Below, piece after piece: positions 1-9,275 of a stretch of DNA of 64,000 bases. The stretch covers positions 558,001 through 622,000 of the forward strand of contig CAVTJG010000009.1 of assembly GCA_963735025.1 (NCBI GenBank), read 5' to 3'. The notes beneath the pieces are model-generated. The model was not told the DNA's origin. It did not search any database and worked only from the letters and a program-made list of their open reading frames with translations. This DNA comes from JAABRB01 sp963735025 (GTDB lineage Bacteria; Pseudomonadota; Gammaproteobacteria; Burkholderiales; SG8-39). Position 1 is the first letter of the stretch; every line of letters starts with the position of its first letter. A program made the translations under genes and the position numbers.

Positions 1-471
1 CCGGTGGTCGACCAGAGCCAGCTGGACCAGGACCTGGCGTACCTCGACATCGGCCGCAAGGAGGGCGCGAAGGTGATCGGCGGCGACATCCTCGGGCGCG
101 AAACGGAGGGCTACTATCTCCAGCCTGCGCTCTTCACCGACACGCACAACGGCATGCGCATCAATCGCGAGGAGATCTTCGGTCCGGTGGCGAGCGTGAT
201 CCGGGTGAAGGATTACGACGAAGCGCTGGCAGTCGCGAACGACACGCCGTTCGGATTGTCATCGGGAATCTGTACGACTTCGCTCAAGCATGCCTCGCAT
301 TTCAAGCGCAACGCACAGGCTGGCATGGTGATGGTCAATCTTCCGACTGCGGGGGTCGACTACCACGTGCCTTTCGGCGGCCGAAAGGGCTCGAGCTACG
401 GGTCGCGCGAGCAGGGACGCTACGCTGCCGAGTTCTACACAATGGTGAAGACCGCGTACACGCTTCCGTAG
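1..471 (+). CDS. Aldehyde dehydrogenase, C-terminal part (5' end outside window)
   Basis: The reading frame is open from the first base, so the start lies upstream of the window; about 156 C-terminal residues remain. The stretch REEIFGPVASVIRV is the conserved block of NAD(P)-dependent aldehyde dehydrogenases near the substrate channel. The end (GMVMVNLPTAG then VPFGGRKGSSYG) resembles alpha-ketoglutaric semialdehyde dehydrogenases of sugar-acid and hydroxyproline breakdown more than betaine-aldehyde types. The catalytic Cys and Glu are in the missing part. It probably oxidises an aldehyde to an acid in the cytosol; the exact substrate is inference. Next gene is convergent. Confidence 0.85.
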   Translation, partial: PVVDQSQLDQDLAYLDIGRKEGAKVIGGDILGRETEGYYLQPALFTDTHNGMRINREEIFGPVASVIRVKDYDEALAVANDTPFGLSSGICTTSLKHASHFKRNAQAGMVMVNLPTAGVDYHVPFGGRKGSSYGSREQGRYAAEFYTMVKTAYTLP

Positions 472-491
472 GTCGGCAGGGTCCGGTTGGT

Positions 492-1919
492 CTAGCGCGC
501 GTCAGGAAGACTCTCGATCAGGCGCGGAATCATCTGGAGAATCTGCCGTGTGATGACCGGCACGCTCGAAGCTTCGCCAAGCGAGCCGCCGGTCAGCGGG
601 CCGATCACGTAAAGATTCGAAACGTACGCTCCGCGATCGCCGATCGCCCGCGAATCGGCATCGACGTCCACGCCGAAGCCGCAAGCGCTCGCTCGCAACA
701 CGCCGTCGGCCGCCAGCCCACGCACCAGCGGATCGGTCGCCGCCGCGAGACGACTGTCGAATCCGGTGCAATTGATGAGAGTCGAATAGATCGCATCACG
801 AGTGTTCGCGGCGTCGTGATCCTCGAATTCGACAGCAAAGCCTTGCGGAGTCCGTCGCACTGATCGCACACGCGCGCGATGGAACGCTAGCTGACGCGAA
901 TCGACCATTCGCTCGACGATCTCCTCGATCTGCGGCGGTATCCGGAACCGGTGGACGTCGTACCACGGCTTGAGATGGCGCAGGAAGCGCATCTGCTCGG
1001 TCGTCGAAAGATTCGGCCACAGCACGTGCGAAGCATCCCGCACGTCGTCGAACGGCGCGTGCCAGCTCGCGCGCGCCGGATCGAGTCGGTCGATATCGGC
1101 GCGCAGCGCCCGTACGATCCTGGCGACGGTGTCCGGCTTGCCGTGGCGGGCGACGAATTCCGGAATCTCCTGCATGAGACCCTGCAGTCGAGGAATGGTC
1201 GGCGGAAACAGGCTGTGCGACGTTGGCCGCATTCCACGGCGCGACACCGCGTCGATTCGCCCGCGATGACCCTGCGCGACGAGTGCCGCGATGACATCTG
1301 CCGCGGTCAGGCCGGTGCCCAGAATCAGGACATTGCGATCCGGTTCGACGGTTCGCAAGGCCTCGAGATCCCACGGATCGGCGACGCAGTCGGGAAGTTC
1401 AGCCAAAGCGTGGAGCGAGTCGGGCAGATGCGGCTGACCCTGACCGACGGCGAGCACGCATGCGGCGGCACGCAAGGTATCTCCGTTGTCGAGCGAAAGC
1501 GAAACACCGCCAGGACTGATCGACGCACGCACTGCGCGTTGCGACACGTGCCGGATGGTGGATCCCGACGGATTCGAATCCCGATGGCGGTCCAGCTCCT
1601 TGCAGACGTAAGCGCCGAAATCCGCGCGGCGCGGATAGATGCGTCCGTTTGCGGCGATCGCCGCGGGATCCCGTTCCAGAGCACCGCTCGTTCTCAACCA
1701 GTTGCTGAAGTGCTCGGGTTCGTCCAGGTAGAGCAGATGTATCGAGTCGGCCGCATTCAGGCGATGGTCGGGATGTCCGGTCGAATGCGCGATTCCGGTG
1801 CCCAGGCGTGCCCGCGGCTCGATCAGGAGGATCTCGACGGGCCGCGGAGCGACGCGACTCATGTGGATCGCGAAAGCAGCACCGCTGTATCCGCCTCCGA
1901 TGACGGCGATCGATGTCAC
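492..1919 (-). CDS. FAD/NAD(P)-binding protein, YdhS-like (NAD_binding_9 type)
   Basis: A 475-residue flavoprotein-like protein. The N-terminus TSIAVIGGGYSGAAFA is a Rossmann fold with GxGxxG, and a second nucleotide-binding stretch (VLILGTGLTAADV) lies near residue 210. This two-site layout is that of the uncharacterised FAD-NAD(P) binding family (COG4529). I start it at GTG 1919, directly before the Rossmann strand; the open frame runs on to 2111 but those extra residues look like non-coding Arg/His-rich sequence. The substrate is unknown. It lies divergent to the amidohydrolase gene, which may share its control region. Confidence 0.75.
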   Translation of the reverse strand: MTSIAVIGGGYSGAAFAIHMSRVAPRPVEILLIEPRARLGTGIAHSTGHPDHRLNAADSIHLLYLDEPEHFSNWLRTSGALERDPAAIAANGRIYPRRADFGAYVCKELDRHRDSNPSGSTIRHVSQRAVRASISPGGVSLSLDNGDTLRAAACVLAVGQGQPHLPDSLHALAELPDCVADPWDLEALRTVEPDRNVLILGTGLTAADVIAALVAQGHRGRIDAVSRRGMRPTSHSLFPPTIPRLQGLMQEIPEFVARHGKPDTVARIVRALRADIDRLDPARASWHAPFDDVRDASHVLWPNLSTTEQMRFLRHLKPWYDVHRFRIPPQIEEIVERMVDSRQLAFHRARVRSVRRTPQGFAVEFEDHDAANTRDAIYSTLINCTGFDSRLAAATDPLVRGLAADGVLRASACGFGVDVDADSRAIGDRGAYVSNLYVIGPLTGGSLGEASSVPVITRQILQMIPRLIESLPDAR

Positions 1920-2133
1920 GTCGCTAGAATGTCTGCAGGTGCGAGCATGGCCTATGGTCGCCGCAACGACGCGGCACGGCAAGACGTGCCGATCCTGGCG
2001 AGGCGGGCTGGCCCGGGGCCGCGCGGCTTTCCGGGGCCCGAAGACCGTGCGATCATTTCGCCCCGGCCGGTGCCCGGGTGCATCCTGATGCGCCCTGCAC
2101 CGACACCCCACGAACCGTTGCGGAGATCACCAG

Positions 2134-3159
2134 GTGACGAAGAAGGTCGACGTCTACAACCACTTTTTTCCCGACGTCTACGCGAAAGCGATGATGTCCA
2201 TCAACCCGAAGTACAAGGATCTGGGCAAGCGCGTTCGCAATGTGAAGATGCTGTTCGATCTGGACGCGCGGTTCCGCTGCATGGACAAGTTCGGCGACGA
2301 CTACCGGCAGATCCTCACCGTGCCGATGCCGCCGCCCGAGGTGCTGGCGGGCCCGGACAAGGCAGTGGACCTGATGCGAGCCGCGAACGACGGGCTGGCG
2401 GAGCTGTGCGAGAAGCACCCTGATCGATTCGCCGGCTTTGCAGCCAAAGTGGCGCTCAACAACATCGATGCGTCGCTCGACGAGATCGACCGCTGCATGA
2501 AGGATCTCGGCGCGCTCGGTATCGAGGTCGCCACGAACTCGGCCGGACGGCCGATGGATTTACCCGAGTTCGCGCCGATCTTCGAGAAAGCCGCCAAGCA
2601 GTACGACTGCCCGATCTGGGTGCACCCGGTGCGTGGTGCCGACATGACCGACTATGCGTCGGAGTCGCGCTCGCGGTTTGAGATCTGGTGGGTGTTCGGC
2701 TGGCCCTACGAGACCAGCGCGTTCATGGCGCGGATCGTGTTTGCCGGCTATTTCGACAAGTACCCCAATCTCAAGATCATCACGCACCACATGGGCGGGA
2801 TGGTGCCGTACTTCGAGGGGCGTGTCGGTCCCGGCTGGGCACAGCTTGGCTCGCGAACCTCCGACGAGGATCTTTCCGGTGTGCTGCCAGGGCTGAAGAA
2901 GCCGCACCTCGACTACTTCAAGATGTTCTACGCGGACACGGCGGTTTTCGGCGGCGTGCCCGCAACGAAATGCGGCCTGGAATTCTTCGGCGCGGACAAC
3001 GTCGTGTTCTCTTCCGACTCGCCTTTCGATCCCGAGGGCGGCGAGATGTACATCCGCGAGACCATCAAGATCCTGGACGAGCTCGAGATCCCGGAGGCGA
3101 CGCGCGAGAAGATCTACTACAAGAACGCCGAGCGGCTCTGCAATCGCAAGTTCTTCTGA
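2134..3159 (+). CDS. Amidohydrolase-2 family protein (ACMSD-like)
   Basis: This 341-residue protein belongs to the metal-dependent amidohydrolase-2 family that includes aminocarboxymuconate-semialdehyde decarboxylase and related decarboxylases and hydrolases. Visible marks are the first-strand metal site (VDVYNHFFPDVY; the usual HxH is reduced to NHF), the IWVHPVRG His, the ITHHMGGMVP His pair and the C-terminal FSSDSPFDPEGG with the conserved Asp. It starts at GTG 2134. A likely role is decarboxylation or hydrolysis of an aromatic ring-cleavage product, but the substrate cannot be read from the sequence. The GST gene follows after 20 bases, suggesting an operon. Confidence 0.8.
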   Translation: MTKKVDVYNHFFPDVYAKAMMSINPKYKDLGKRVRNVKMLFDLDARFRCMDKFGDDYRQILTVPMPPPEVLAGPDKAVDLMRAANDGLAELCEKHPDRFAGFAAKVALNNIDASLDEIDRCMKDLGALGIEVATNSAGRPMDLPEFAPIFEKAAKQYDCPIWVHPVRGADMTDYASESRSRFEIWWVFGWPYETSAFMARIVFAGYFDKYPNLKIITHHMGGMVPYFEGRVGPGWAQLGSRTSDEDLSGVLPGLKKPHLDYFKMFYADTAVFGGVPATKCGLEFFGADNVVFSSDSPFDPEGGEMYIRETIKILDELEIPEATREKIYYKNAERLCNRKFF

Positions 3160-3179
3160 GGCCTTCGCGCAGGGCACCC

Positions 3180-3809
3180 ATGAAGCTCGTGATCGCTCGA
3201 CCCAGCCCCTACGCACGCAAGGCGCGCATTGCGCTCCTCGAGAAGGGCATCGTGTTCGAGACGATCGTCGAGAATCCCTGGCAGCCGGAAACGACCGTGC
3301 CGAACGTCAACCCGCTCGGCAAGGTGCCGGCGTTGATACTCGACGGCGGGCGGGTCTTCCACGATTCGACGGTAATCGTGGAATATCTGGAGACGCTCGG
3401 CGCCCCGCCTAACTTGATACCCAGGTCTCCGGAGTTGCGCGTGGCGCACAAGCAGCTCGAAGCAATCGCCGACGGTGTCTGCGACGCCGTCGTCCTGATC
3501 ACGCTGGAGGTTGCGCGCGCCCCTGAGCTGCGCAGCATGGACTGGATCGAGCGCCAGCGCAGGAAAGTCGTAGCCGGAGTCAACGAGCTCGCGCGTCTGC
3601 TCGGCAAGGGAGAGTGGTTCACGTCCGCCGGGTTCGGGCTTGGCGAGATTGCCACCGTATGCGCGCTCGACTACATCGATCTTCGCTTATCTGCATTCGA
3701 TTGGCGTCCGACGGGCGCGAATCTCGCAAAACTGCATGCGCGGCTATCGGCTCGCCCTTCGTTCGCGCAGACGAAGCCGGAGGCGCAGGCGCTGCCGCAA
3801 GTCCGCTAG
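3180..3809 (+). CDS. Glutathione S-transferase family protein
   Basis: A 209-residue protein with the N-terminal thioredoxin-like glutathione-binding domain (SPYARKARIALLEKG; later NPLGKVPAL with the conserved cis-Pro; DSTVIVEYLE binding the gamma-glutamyl group) and a helical C-terminal domain. The start is ATG 3180. It probably conjugates or isomerises electrophilic substrates using glutathione in the cytosol, and its position right behind the amidohydrolase suggests a shared catabolic or detoxifying job. The convergent neighbour begins 25 bases downstream. Confidence 0.85.
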   Translation: MKLVIARPSPYARKARIALLEKGIVFETIVENPWQPETTVPNVNPLGKVPALILDGGRVFHDSTVIVEYLETLGAPPNLIPRSPELRVAHKQLEAIADGVCDAVVLITLEVARAPELRSMDWIERQRRKVVAGVNELARLLGKGEWFTSAGFGLGEIATVCALDYIDLRLSAFDWRPTGANLAKLHARLSARPSFAQTKPEAQALPQVR

Positions 3810-3834
3810 CGGCGCGCGAGGGCTATTTCCCGGG

Positions 3835-4680
3835 CTATGCCGCCTTTGCTCGAAGTGCCGCAAGGATTTCCGCGGCCGACGGCGTCGCGCTCGCATCCTT
3901 GAAGGCGGCGAGGCGCTCGTAGATCTCACAGGCGGCAAGATGAAAACCGCCAGGCAGTCCGGCTTCAGCGAACGCGGCAGCGATTTCCTCCATCTCGCCG
4001 GTCCAGCGCCAAGCCTTACGTGCGGCGCCCCGCATTTGCTCGATGCGCTTGAGCGCATCCGGCTGGCTCGCTTGCCACTCCTCGATCAGTTCATCACCGA
4101 CGCCGGCGTGCGCGGCGAGGGCGCGCGCGGCGGTTGCGAGCGCAGTGGCGCCCTTGTTCCAAGCCGCGAAGGCCGCTTTGAGGGTCGATGCCGCGCCGAC
4201 CGGTCCCTCGAGGGCACGTGCGACGAGCTCGCCCGAGGAAAGGAGCGGTGCAAGACGCGCTGCATCCGGGCCGGCAAGATAGAGGCGCGCACCGGTTCCG
4301 TCGCGCGGCGGCGGGCCGATGATGCCGCCGTCGACGAACGTTCCGCCGCCCGCTTCGATCGCCGCCGCAGCCGAGCGCACCGTTGCGGGCGACACGGCAT
4401 TCGCATCCACGTAAACACCGCGATACTGGTTCGCGGCGACTTCGCGCGCGAGACCGAGCGCGCCGTGCGGCGGGCACACGGAGAGCGCAATGGTGCTGGT
4501 CGATAATACTTCTGCCAGCGTCCCGGCGTCCTCGAGGTCTGCGAGATGGGCCCGATCACGTGTCGCGACACCCCGCCCGACCGACGCCCACAGCACGCGC
4601 AACCCCTTCGCGCGCAGCCGTGCGCCGATCGCCGCGCCCATCTCGCCTGGATGAAGTATTGCAATCGTCTGTTCCGTCAT
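3835..4680 (-). CDS. NAD(P)-dependent oxidoreductase, 6-phosphogluconate dehydrogenase-like (DUF1932 C-terminus)
   Basis: 281 residues. The N-terminus TIAILHPGEMGAAIGARL is a Rossmann NAD(P)-binding fold in which HPGEMG replaces the usual GxGxMG, as in the beta-hydroxyacid/6-phosphogluconate dehydrogenase group whose second half is DUF1932. The block VDGGIIGPPPR is the conserved substrate-binding motif and LKAAFAAWNKG carries the catalytic Lys of the family. It likely oxidises a small hydroxyacid; the substrate is unknown. It is transcribed towards the GST gene, away from the TRAP operon. Confidence 0.75.
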   Translation of the reverse strand: MTEQTIAILHPGEMGAAIGARLRAKGLRVLWASVGRGVATRDRAHLADLEDAGTLAEVLSTSTIALSVCPPHGALGLAREVAANQYRGVYVDANAVSPATVRSAAAAIEAGGGTFVDGGIIGPPPRDGTGARLYLAGPDAARLAPLLSSGELVARALEGPVGAASTLKAAFAAWNKGATALATAARALAAHAGVGDELIEEWQASQPDALKRIEQMRGAARKAWRWTGEMEEIAAAFAEAGLPGGFHLAACEIYERLAAFKDASATPSAAEILAALRAKAA

Positions 4681-4891
4681 CGTCGTCGCTCGCTTTCGGA
4701 TTCTCGGCAGCAGGCTAACATGCGTCGCTGCCCCGTCAAGACGTCAACGCAACGCGAGCTTGTAGGCCTCTGCCATCGCTCGGAGGCGGTGCGGGGATGA
4801 CATGTCGAGCCGTGCCGGCTACAGTGAGTGACCCCCGTGGTACAGCCGGGAGGTGGATGTCGTTCCACGCGACACAAAAAGGGAGGAGGCC

Positions 4892-5929
4892 ATGATCTCG
4901 AGACACGACATTGCGAAATGGGTGGCGCTGCCGCTGGTGCTCGTACTGGCGGGGCTCCTGTCCGGCGGCCAGTCGCGCGCGCAGGAAGTGACGCTCAGAT
5001 TGCACAATTTCAATTCGCCGAAGGCGATCGCCAACCGACTCTTTATGATGCCGTGGGCGGCCGAGCTGGAAAAGTCGACGAACGGCCGCCTCAAGGTCCA
5101 GATCTTTCCGGCCATGCAACTCGGCGGCAAGCCGTCGGACCTCTACGGCCAGGCGCGCGATGGCGCGGTCGACATCATATGGACCGTGCCCGAGTACGCG
5201 GCCGGACGTTTTCCGCTGACCGAGGTCTTCGAGTTGCCGTTCGTCGCGGGGAGCGCGGAGGCGACCAGCCAGGCCATGAACGAGTTCTACGGCAAGTGGC
5301 TGACCGAGGAATACAAGGATACGCATCCCCTGGTCTTCCATTCCACCGCACCGGCCTTGATTCACACCGCCAACCGGCCGATTCGCAGCCTCGAAGACTT
5401 CAAGGGCATGAAGATTCGCAGTCCTTCGCGTGTGAACACGGAGGTCCTGAAGGCGCTCGGCGGCGTGCCCGTCGGGATGCCGATTCCGAACGTGTATGAA
5501 GCGCTCTCGCGGGGTCTCGTAGAGGGCGCGTGGGTGCCCTGGACGATCATGGGTCCCTTTCGCCTGCTGGAAGTCACGAAGTACCACACCGAAGTCGACA
5601 TGGCCCCCGTCCTGTTCGTCATGACGATGAACAAGGCGAAGTACGAATCGCTACCACCCGACCTAAAGAAAGCGATCGACGACAGCACCGGAATGCCGCT
5701 CGCCAAGCGGCTCGGAAAGATGTGGGACGAGGACGAGAAGCCAGGGCGCACCGCCGCGGTGAAGAAAGGCGACGAGATCGTCCAGTTGAGCGCCGCCGAG
5801 ACGGAACGCTGGAAAAAGGCCGTGCAGCCGGTCGTCGATGCCTGGGTCAAGCGGGTTGACGGCATGGGCAAGGACGGCGCCGCCATGATTGCGGACGCCG
5901 AAAAATTGGTCGCGAAGTACAGCAAGTAG
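4892..5929 (+). CDS. dctP: TRAP transporter solute-binding protein (DctP family)
   Basis: A 345-residue periplasmic binding protein. The ATG at 4892 follows a strong GGGAGGAGG ribosome site, and the first 30 residues form a Sec signal peptide (charged start, hydrophobic core, cleavage near SRAQE). The mature part starts VTLRLHNFNSP and contains the family block LEDFKGMKIRSPSR, whose Arg binds the carboxylate of the ligand. It captures an organic acid for the DctQ/DctM membrane pair encoded directly downstream. The ligand is not predictable; a carboxylate is expected. Confidence 0.9.
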   Translation: MISRHDIAKWVALPLVLVLAGLLSGGQSRAQEVTLRLHNFNSPKAIANRLFMMPWAAELEKSTNGRLKVQIFPAMQLGGKPSDLYGQARDGAVDIIWTVPEYAAGRFPLTEVFELPFVAGSAEATSQAMNEFYGKWLTEEYKDTHPLVFHSTAPALIHTANRPIRSLEDFKGMKIRSPSRVNTEVLKALGGVPVGMPIPNVYEALSRGLVEGAWVPWTIMGPFRLLEVTKYHTEVDMAPVLFVMTMNKAKYESLPPDLKKAIDDSTGMPLAKRLGKMWDEDEKPGRTAAVKKGDEIVQLSAAETERWKKAVQPVVDAWVKRVDGMGKDGAAMIADAEKLVAKYSK

Positions 5930-5942
5930 GTTGCGGTCGCAA

Positions 5943-6461
5943 GTGGACGGGGAGCGGCGCGGCGAGCGCGACTTCGAGTTGCGCGCCGGTATTGTGCTCG
6001 AGCGCGCCACCCGCGGCCTGGCCCTTGCGGGTGGATTTCTGCTCGTCGGTGTGCTGGTGATGACGGTAGCAAGTGTCGCCAGTCGCTATCTCTTCGATGC
6101 GCCGATTCCCGGCGACTACGAGATCACGGAGCTCGCGTGCGGCGTGGCCGTGTTCGCGTTCCTTCCCTATTGCCAGCTGAATCGCGCGCACATCGTGGTG
6201 GAGTTCTTCACGACGCGCCTTCCGCGGCGGTGGAAGAGGTTGCTGGACACCGTGCACAGCCTAGCTTTCACCGGCGTGGCGGTCCTGCTGGCGTGGCGAC
6301 TCGCGGTGGGCGGTCTCGGCAAGATGGCGGACGGCCAGACGACGCTGTACCTGGGCATCCCGCTGTACTGGGGTTATTTTCTCGCCGTCATCGGGGCGGT
6401 GACCTTGTGCCTCGTGTGTGTCTGGGTGTTCACGGAGCAGGTTCGGGCGATGCGCCGATGA
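5943..6461 (+). CDS. dctQ: TRAP transporter small permease (DctQ)
   Basis: About 172 residues with four hydrophobic helices, the DctQ layout. The stretch YLFDAPIPGDYEITEL is typical of the family. No ATG is available near the start: GTG 5943 or TTG 5931 are the candidates, both just behind the dctP stop, so the exact N-terminus is uncertain. The protein sits in the inner membrane and couples the binding protein to the large permease. It overlaps dctM by four bases (ATGA), which suggests translational coupling. Confidence 0.85.
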   Translation: MDGERRGERDFELRAGIVLERATRGLALAGGFLLVGVLVMTVASVASRYLFDAPIPGDYEITELACGVAVFAFLPYCQLNRAHIVVEFFTTRLPRRWKRLLDTVHSLAFTGVAVLLAWRLAVGGLGKMADGQTTLYLGIPLYWGYFLAVIGAVTLCLVCVWVFTEQVRAMRR

Positions 6462-7777
6462 GCGGAATCGGGCTCGGCGGGGTGCTGTTCGTTGTTTGCA
6501 TTGTTCTCATCGCCCTGCGGATGCCGGTGGCGGTGGCAATGTTCGTCGTCGGCGCCATCGGTTTCGTTCTGTTGTCCGGCTGGTCGGCGTTTCTCGGCTT
6601 CCTGAATACCGCGCCTTTCGGTCGTGTTTCCAACTACTCGCTCTCGATCGTGCCGCTCTTCCTGCTGATGGGGCAGTTCGCGACACAGGCGGGCCTCAGC
6701 CGATCGCTCTTCGAGTCAGCACGCGCCTGGGTGGGGCATCGGCGCGGCGGACTCGCCATGGCGACAATCGGCGGATGCGCGGCGTTCGGCGCAATCTGCG
6801 GGTCCTCAATCGCCACGGGGGCCACGATGGCGGCGGTCTCGCTGCCCGAGATGAAGCGCTACGGCTATTCCGGCGCTTTGGCCACCGGTACGCTGGCCGC
6901 AGGCGGAACGCTGGGTATCCTGATTCCGCCCTCGCTGATCCTCGTGATCTACGCGATCATCACCGAGCAGTCGATCGGCAAGCTCTTCCTGGCGGCGATC
7001 GTGCCAGGCGTTATCGCGGTGATCGGCTACGCGACAGCCATTGCCGGGTATGTGCGCTTCCATCCCGACGCCGGCCCTGCCGGACCGCGCGTTCCCTGGC
7101 GCGAACGGCTTCGCAGCCTCAGGCACGCATGGCCGGTGGCTGCCATCTTCGTGCTCGTGATCGGCGGAATCTACCTCGGGGTGTTCACGCCGACCGAGGG
7201 CGCTGCGATCGGAGCTGCGGCGACCGGTCTCATTGCCGCGCTGTACGGTCGGCTCGGCTGGCACGCACTGCGCTCCTGCCTCATCGACACCGCGCAGGCC
7301 ACGGCGGTGATCTTCCTTATTCTGATCGGCGCCGACGTCTACAACGCCTTTCTCGCGCTTTCGCAGCTCCCCGTCGAACTCGCCGGCACGCTCGCCACGT
7401 CGGGGCTTGCCCCGATGTCGATCCTGATCGGCGTGCTGCTCATCTATCTCTTGCTCGGCTGCGTGATGGACTCGCTCGCGATGATCCTGCTTACGGTACC
7501 GGTTTTCTTTCCGCTGGTCACTAGCCTCGATTTCGGGATGGGAGAAGAGGCGACGGCCATCTGGTTCGGTATCCTGGTGCTGATCGTGGTCGAAGTAGGT
7601 CTCATCACCCCGCCGATCGGGCTCAACGTCTACGTGATCAACTCGCTCGCCGACGGCGTACCGCTGGCCGAGTCGTTCAAGGGTGTCGTACCATTCCTGC
7701 TGAGCGACTTCGTGCGCATTGCCATCATCCTAGCCGCGCCCGCGACGTGTCTCTGGCTACCGGGCTTGATGAGCTAG
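6458..7777 (+). CDS. dctM: TRAP transporter large permease (DctM)
   Basis: 439 residues, strongly hydrophobic over the full length, with about a dozen membrane segments as expected for DctM. Family blocks include FGAICGSSIATGATMAAV, GTLGILIPPSLILV and GLITPPIGLNVYVI, the Gly/Pro-rich re-entrant hairpins of the ion-transporter superfamily. It drives sodium- or proton-coupled uptake of the substrate bound by DctP. ATG 6458 overlaps the dctQ stop. It ends 34 bases before the convergent EamA gene, and I see no clear terminator between them. Confidence 0.92.
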   Translation: MSGIGLGGVLFVVCIVLIALRMPVAVAMFVVGAIGFVLLSGWSAFLGFLNTAPFGRVSNYSLSIVPLFLLMGQFATQAGLSRSLFESARAWVGHRRGGLAMATIGGCAAFGAICGSSIATGATMAAVSLPEMKRYGYSGALATGTLAAGGTLGILIPPSLILVIYAIITEQSIGKLFLAAIVPGVIAVIGYATAIAGYVRFHPDAGPAGPRVPWRERLRSLRHAWPVAAIFVLVIGGIYLGVFTPTEGAAIGAAATGLIAALYGRLGWHALRSCLIDTAQATAVIFLILIGADVYNAFLALSQLPVELAGTLATSGLAPMSILIGVLLIYLLLGCVMDSLAMILLTVPVFFPLVTSLDFGMGEEATAIWFGILVLIVVEVGLITPPIGLNVYVINSLADGVPLAESFKGVVPFLLSDFVRIAIILAAPATCLWLPGLMS

Positions 7778-7811
7778 GAAATCCCGAGCGAGCGTTCGCC
7801 GCGAAAGTTCG

Positions 7812-8720
7812 TCAGCCCCCGAGTGCCTTGGACGGCGGTGAGGATCCGGCGCGATTTTCGCGGCTGACGCTGTAGTAGGTCCCCGCGAACATCACCACTG
7901 CGCCGATCATCGTCGCCAGTTCGATCGGCTCACGATAGAAGAGCGCGCCCACCACCGCGATCAGCGGTAACCGCAGAAAATCGAGCGGCACCACGAGCGT
8001 CGCATCGGCCAGCCGGAACGCGCGGGTCATGCAGTAGTGCGCGGAGTATCCCGCGACCCCGACGCCGACGACCCAGGGCAGGTCCGCGACCGTCGGCATC
8101 ACCCAGACAGGAAGTGCGGGAATCAGTCCGAGCGGCAGCTGGATCACCGACATGTAGAACAGTATGACCAGCGGAGAGTCGGTCGAGGAGAGCCGTTTGG
8201 TCGTGATCATGGTCGTTGCAAAGGCGAGCGACCCGCCGAGCATCACGAGTGCCGCGGGATGGATGAACGCGAAACCCGGTCGCAGGATGATCAGGATGCC
8301 GGCAATGCCCGTCATCAGCATGACGACGCGTCCGCGATTGAGCCGCTCACCGATGAGCAGCACGGCGAGCACCGCGGTCCACACCGGCATGGTGAACTCG
8401 ATCGCGAAGACGGTAGCGAGCGGCAGGAACGCGATGGAATACACCCATGCGAACTGGCCACAGTAGTGGAGCAGATTGCGCACCACGTGCAGGCCGATCC
8501 GTCGGGTGCGCAGTGCGCCGAGCCCGTACCGTGGCACGATAGCCAGCACCATGAGGAGCGAGACGAGGCTCCGGAAGAACAGCACCTCGAACGTCCCCAT
8601 GGTGTCGAGGAGCTCGCGCACCGCGATCGCCATGGTCGAGAAGGAAATCAGAGTGCCGCACATCCAGAGCGCTGCTCGCAGTGCGGCGGACGGCCTGGCG
8701 GGAATTTGCGCGGAGGTCAA
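7812..8720 (-). CDS. EamA/DMT-family permease
   Basis: A 302-residue inner-membrane protein with two EamA repeats of five helices each. Recognisable parts are VLFFRSLVSLLMVLA in repeat one and GVAGYSAHYCMTRAFRLADA with VVPLDFLRLPLIAVVG in repeat two. Members export amino acids, nucleotides or other metabolites; no substrate can be assigned. It is divergent from the thioredoxin operon, with a 189-base shared intergenic region that holds a clear promoter for the thioredoxin side. Confidence 0.85.
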   Translation of the reverse strand: MTSAQIPARPSAALRAALWMCGTLISFSTMAIAVRELLDTMGTFEVLFFRSLVSLLMVLAIVPRYGLGALRTRRIGLHVVRNLLHYCGQFAWVYSIAFLPLATVFAIEFTMPVWTAVLAVLLIGERLNRGRVVMLMTGIAGILIILRPGFAFIHPAALVMLGGSLAFATTMITTKRLSSTDSPLVILFYMSVIQLPLGLIPALPVWVMPTVADLPWVVGVGVAGYSAHYCMTRAFRLADATLVVPLDFLRLPLIAVVGALFYREPIELATMIGAVVMFAGTYYSVSRENRAGSSPPSKALGG

Positions 8721-8844
8721 GACGGGGGTTGCCGGGAGGGAAGCAGATTTGCCTACATGCTATCGGAACAGGGCGGGGGGGCGGGATCTTTCCGATGCCA
8801 TACCGCACGCAGCGAGACCGTGCGCCCGATGCGGTTATCCGAAA

Positions 8845-8880
8845 TTGACCCGGCCCACACGCTTCCTATATTGTGTGGGC
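8845..8880 (+). promoter_or_regulatory. Promoter of the trx/AhpD-Sec operon with an inverted repeat around the -10
   Basis: A sigma-70-like promoter TTGACC (8845-8850), 16-base spacer, TATATT (8867-8872) ends 37 bases before the thioredoxin ATG. A perfect 8-base inverted repeat GCCCACAC (8853-8860) and GTGTGGGC (8873-8880) brackets the -10 element, the expected place for a repressor operator. The regulator is unknown. Confidence 0.6.
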
Positions 8881-8909
8881 ACACGGCCGGAAAATACGGC
8901 GGAGACAGC

Positions 8910-9239
8910 ATGGCGGGCAGCACGTTTCCCGACTTCGACGAAGGCAATTTCGAGCGCGAGGTGCTGCAGCGCCCCGGGCTGACGGTCGTCGATTTCTGGG
9001 CCGAGTGGTGCGTGCCGTGCAAGCAGATGACGCGTCTGCTCGGCGAGCTCGTCGACGAGCTGCCCGAGGGCGTGCTCGTCGGCAAGGTGGATGCGGACAG
9101 CAACCGCGCGCTGGTCGAACGCTACGGCGTTCGAGCCATCCCTTCGCTGCTTTTTTTCAAGGGCGGAGAGGTGGTCGAGACACGCACGGGCGTGGACCGG
9201 AGGCAGGTACTCAAGAAGGCGATCGAAGCCCACGCCTGA
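8910..9239 (+). CDS. trxA: Thioredoxin
   Basis: A 109-residue single-domain thioredoxin. The active site is WCVPCK (Cys34 and Cys37) rather than the common WCGPCK; the cis-Pro lies in RAIPSLLFF. The open frame extends far upstream, but ATG 8910 gives the normal length and follows a GGAGA ribosome site. It reduces protein disulfides in the cytosol. As the first gene of the operon, 36 bases before an AhpD-like selenoprotein, it is the likely electron donor for that peroxidase; this is inference. Confidence 0.9.
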   Translation: MAGSTFPDFDEGNFEREVLQRPGLTVVDFWAEWCVPCKQMTRLLGELVDELPEGVLVGKVDADSNRALVERYGVRAIPSLLFFKGGEVVETRTGVDRRQVLKKAIEAHA

Positions 9240-9275
9240 GCTAGGGCGCGCGGTTCGAACCATATCGGAGGAAGC

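Noticed and set aside
951..2423. Long plus-strand open frame of 490 codons across the FAD protein gene
   Set aside because: It is the antisense shadow of the minus-strand flavoprotein and of the amidohydrolase start; composition is Arg-rich and shows no domain.
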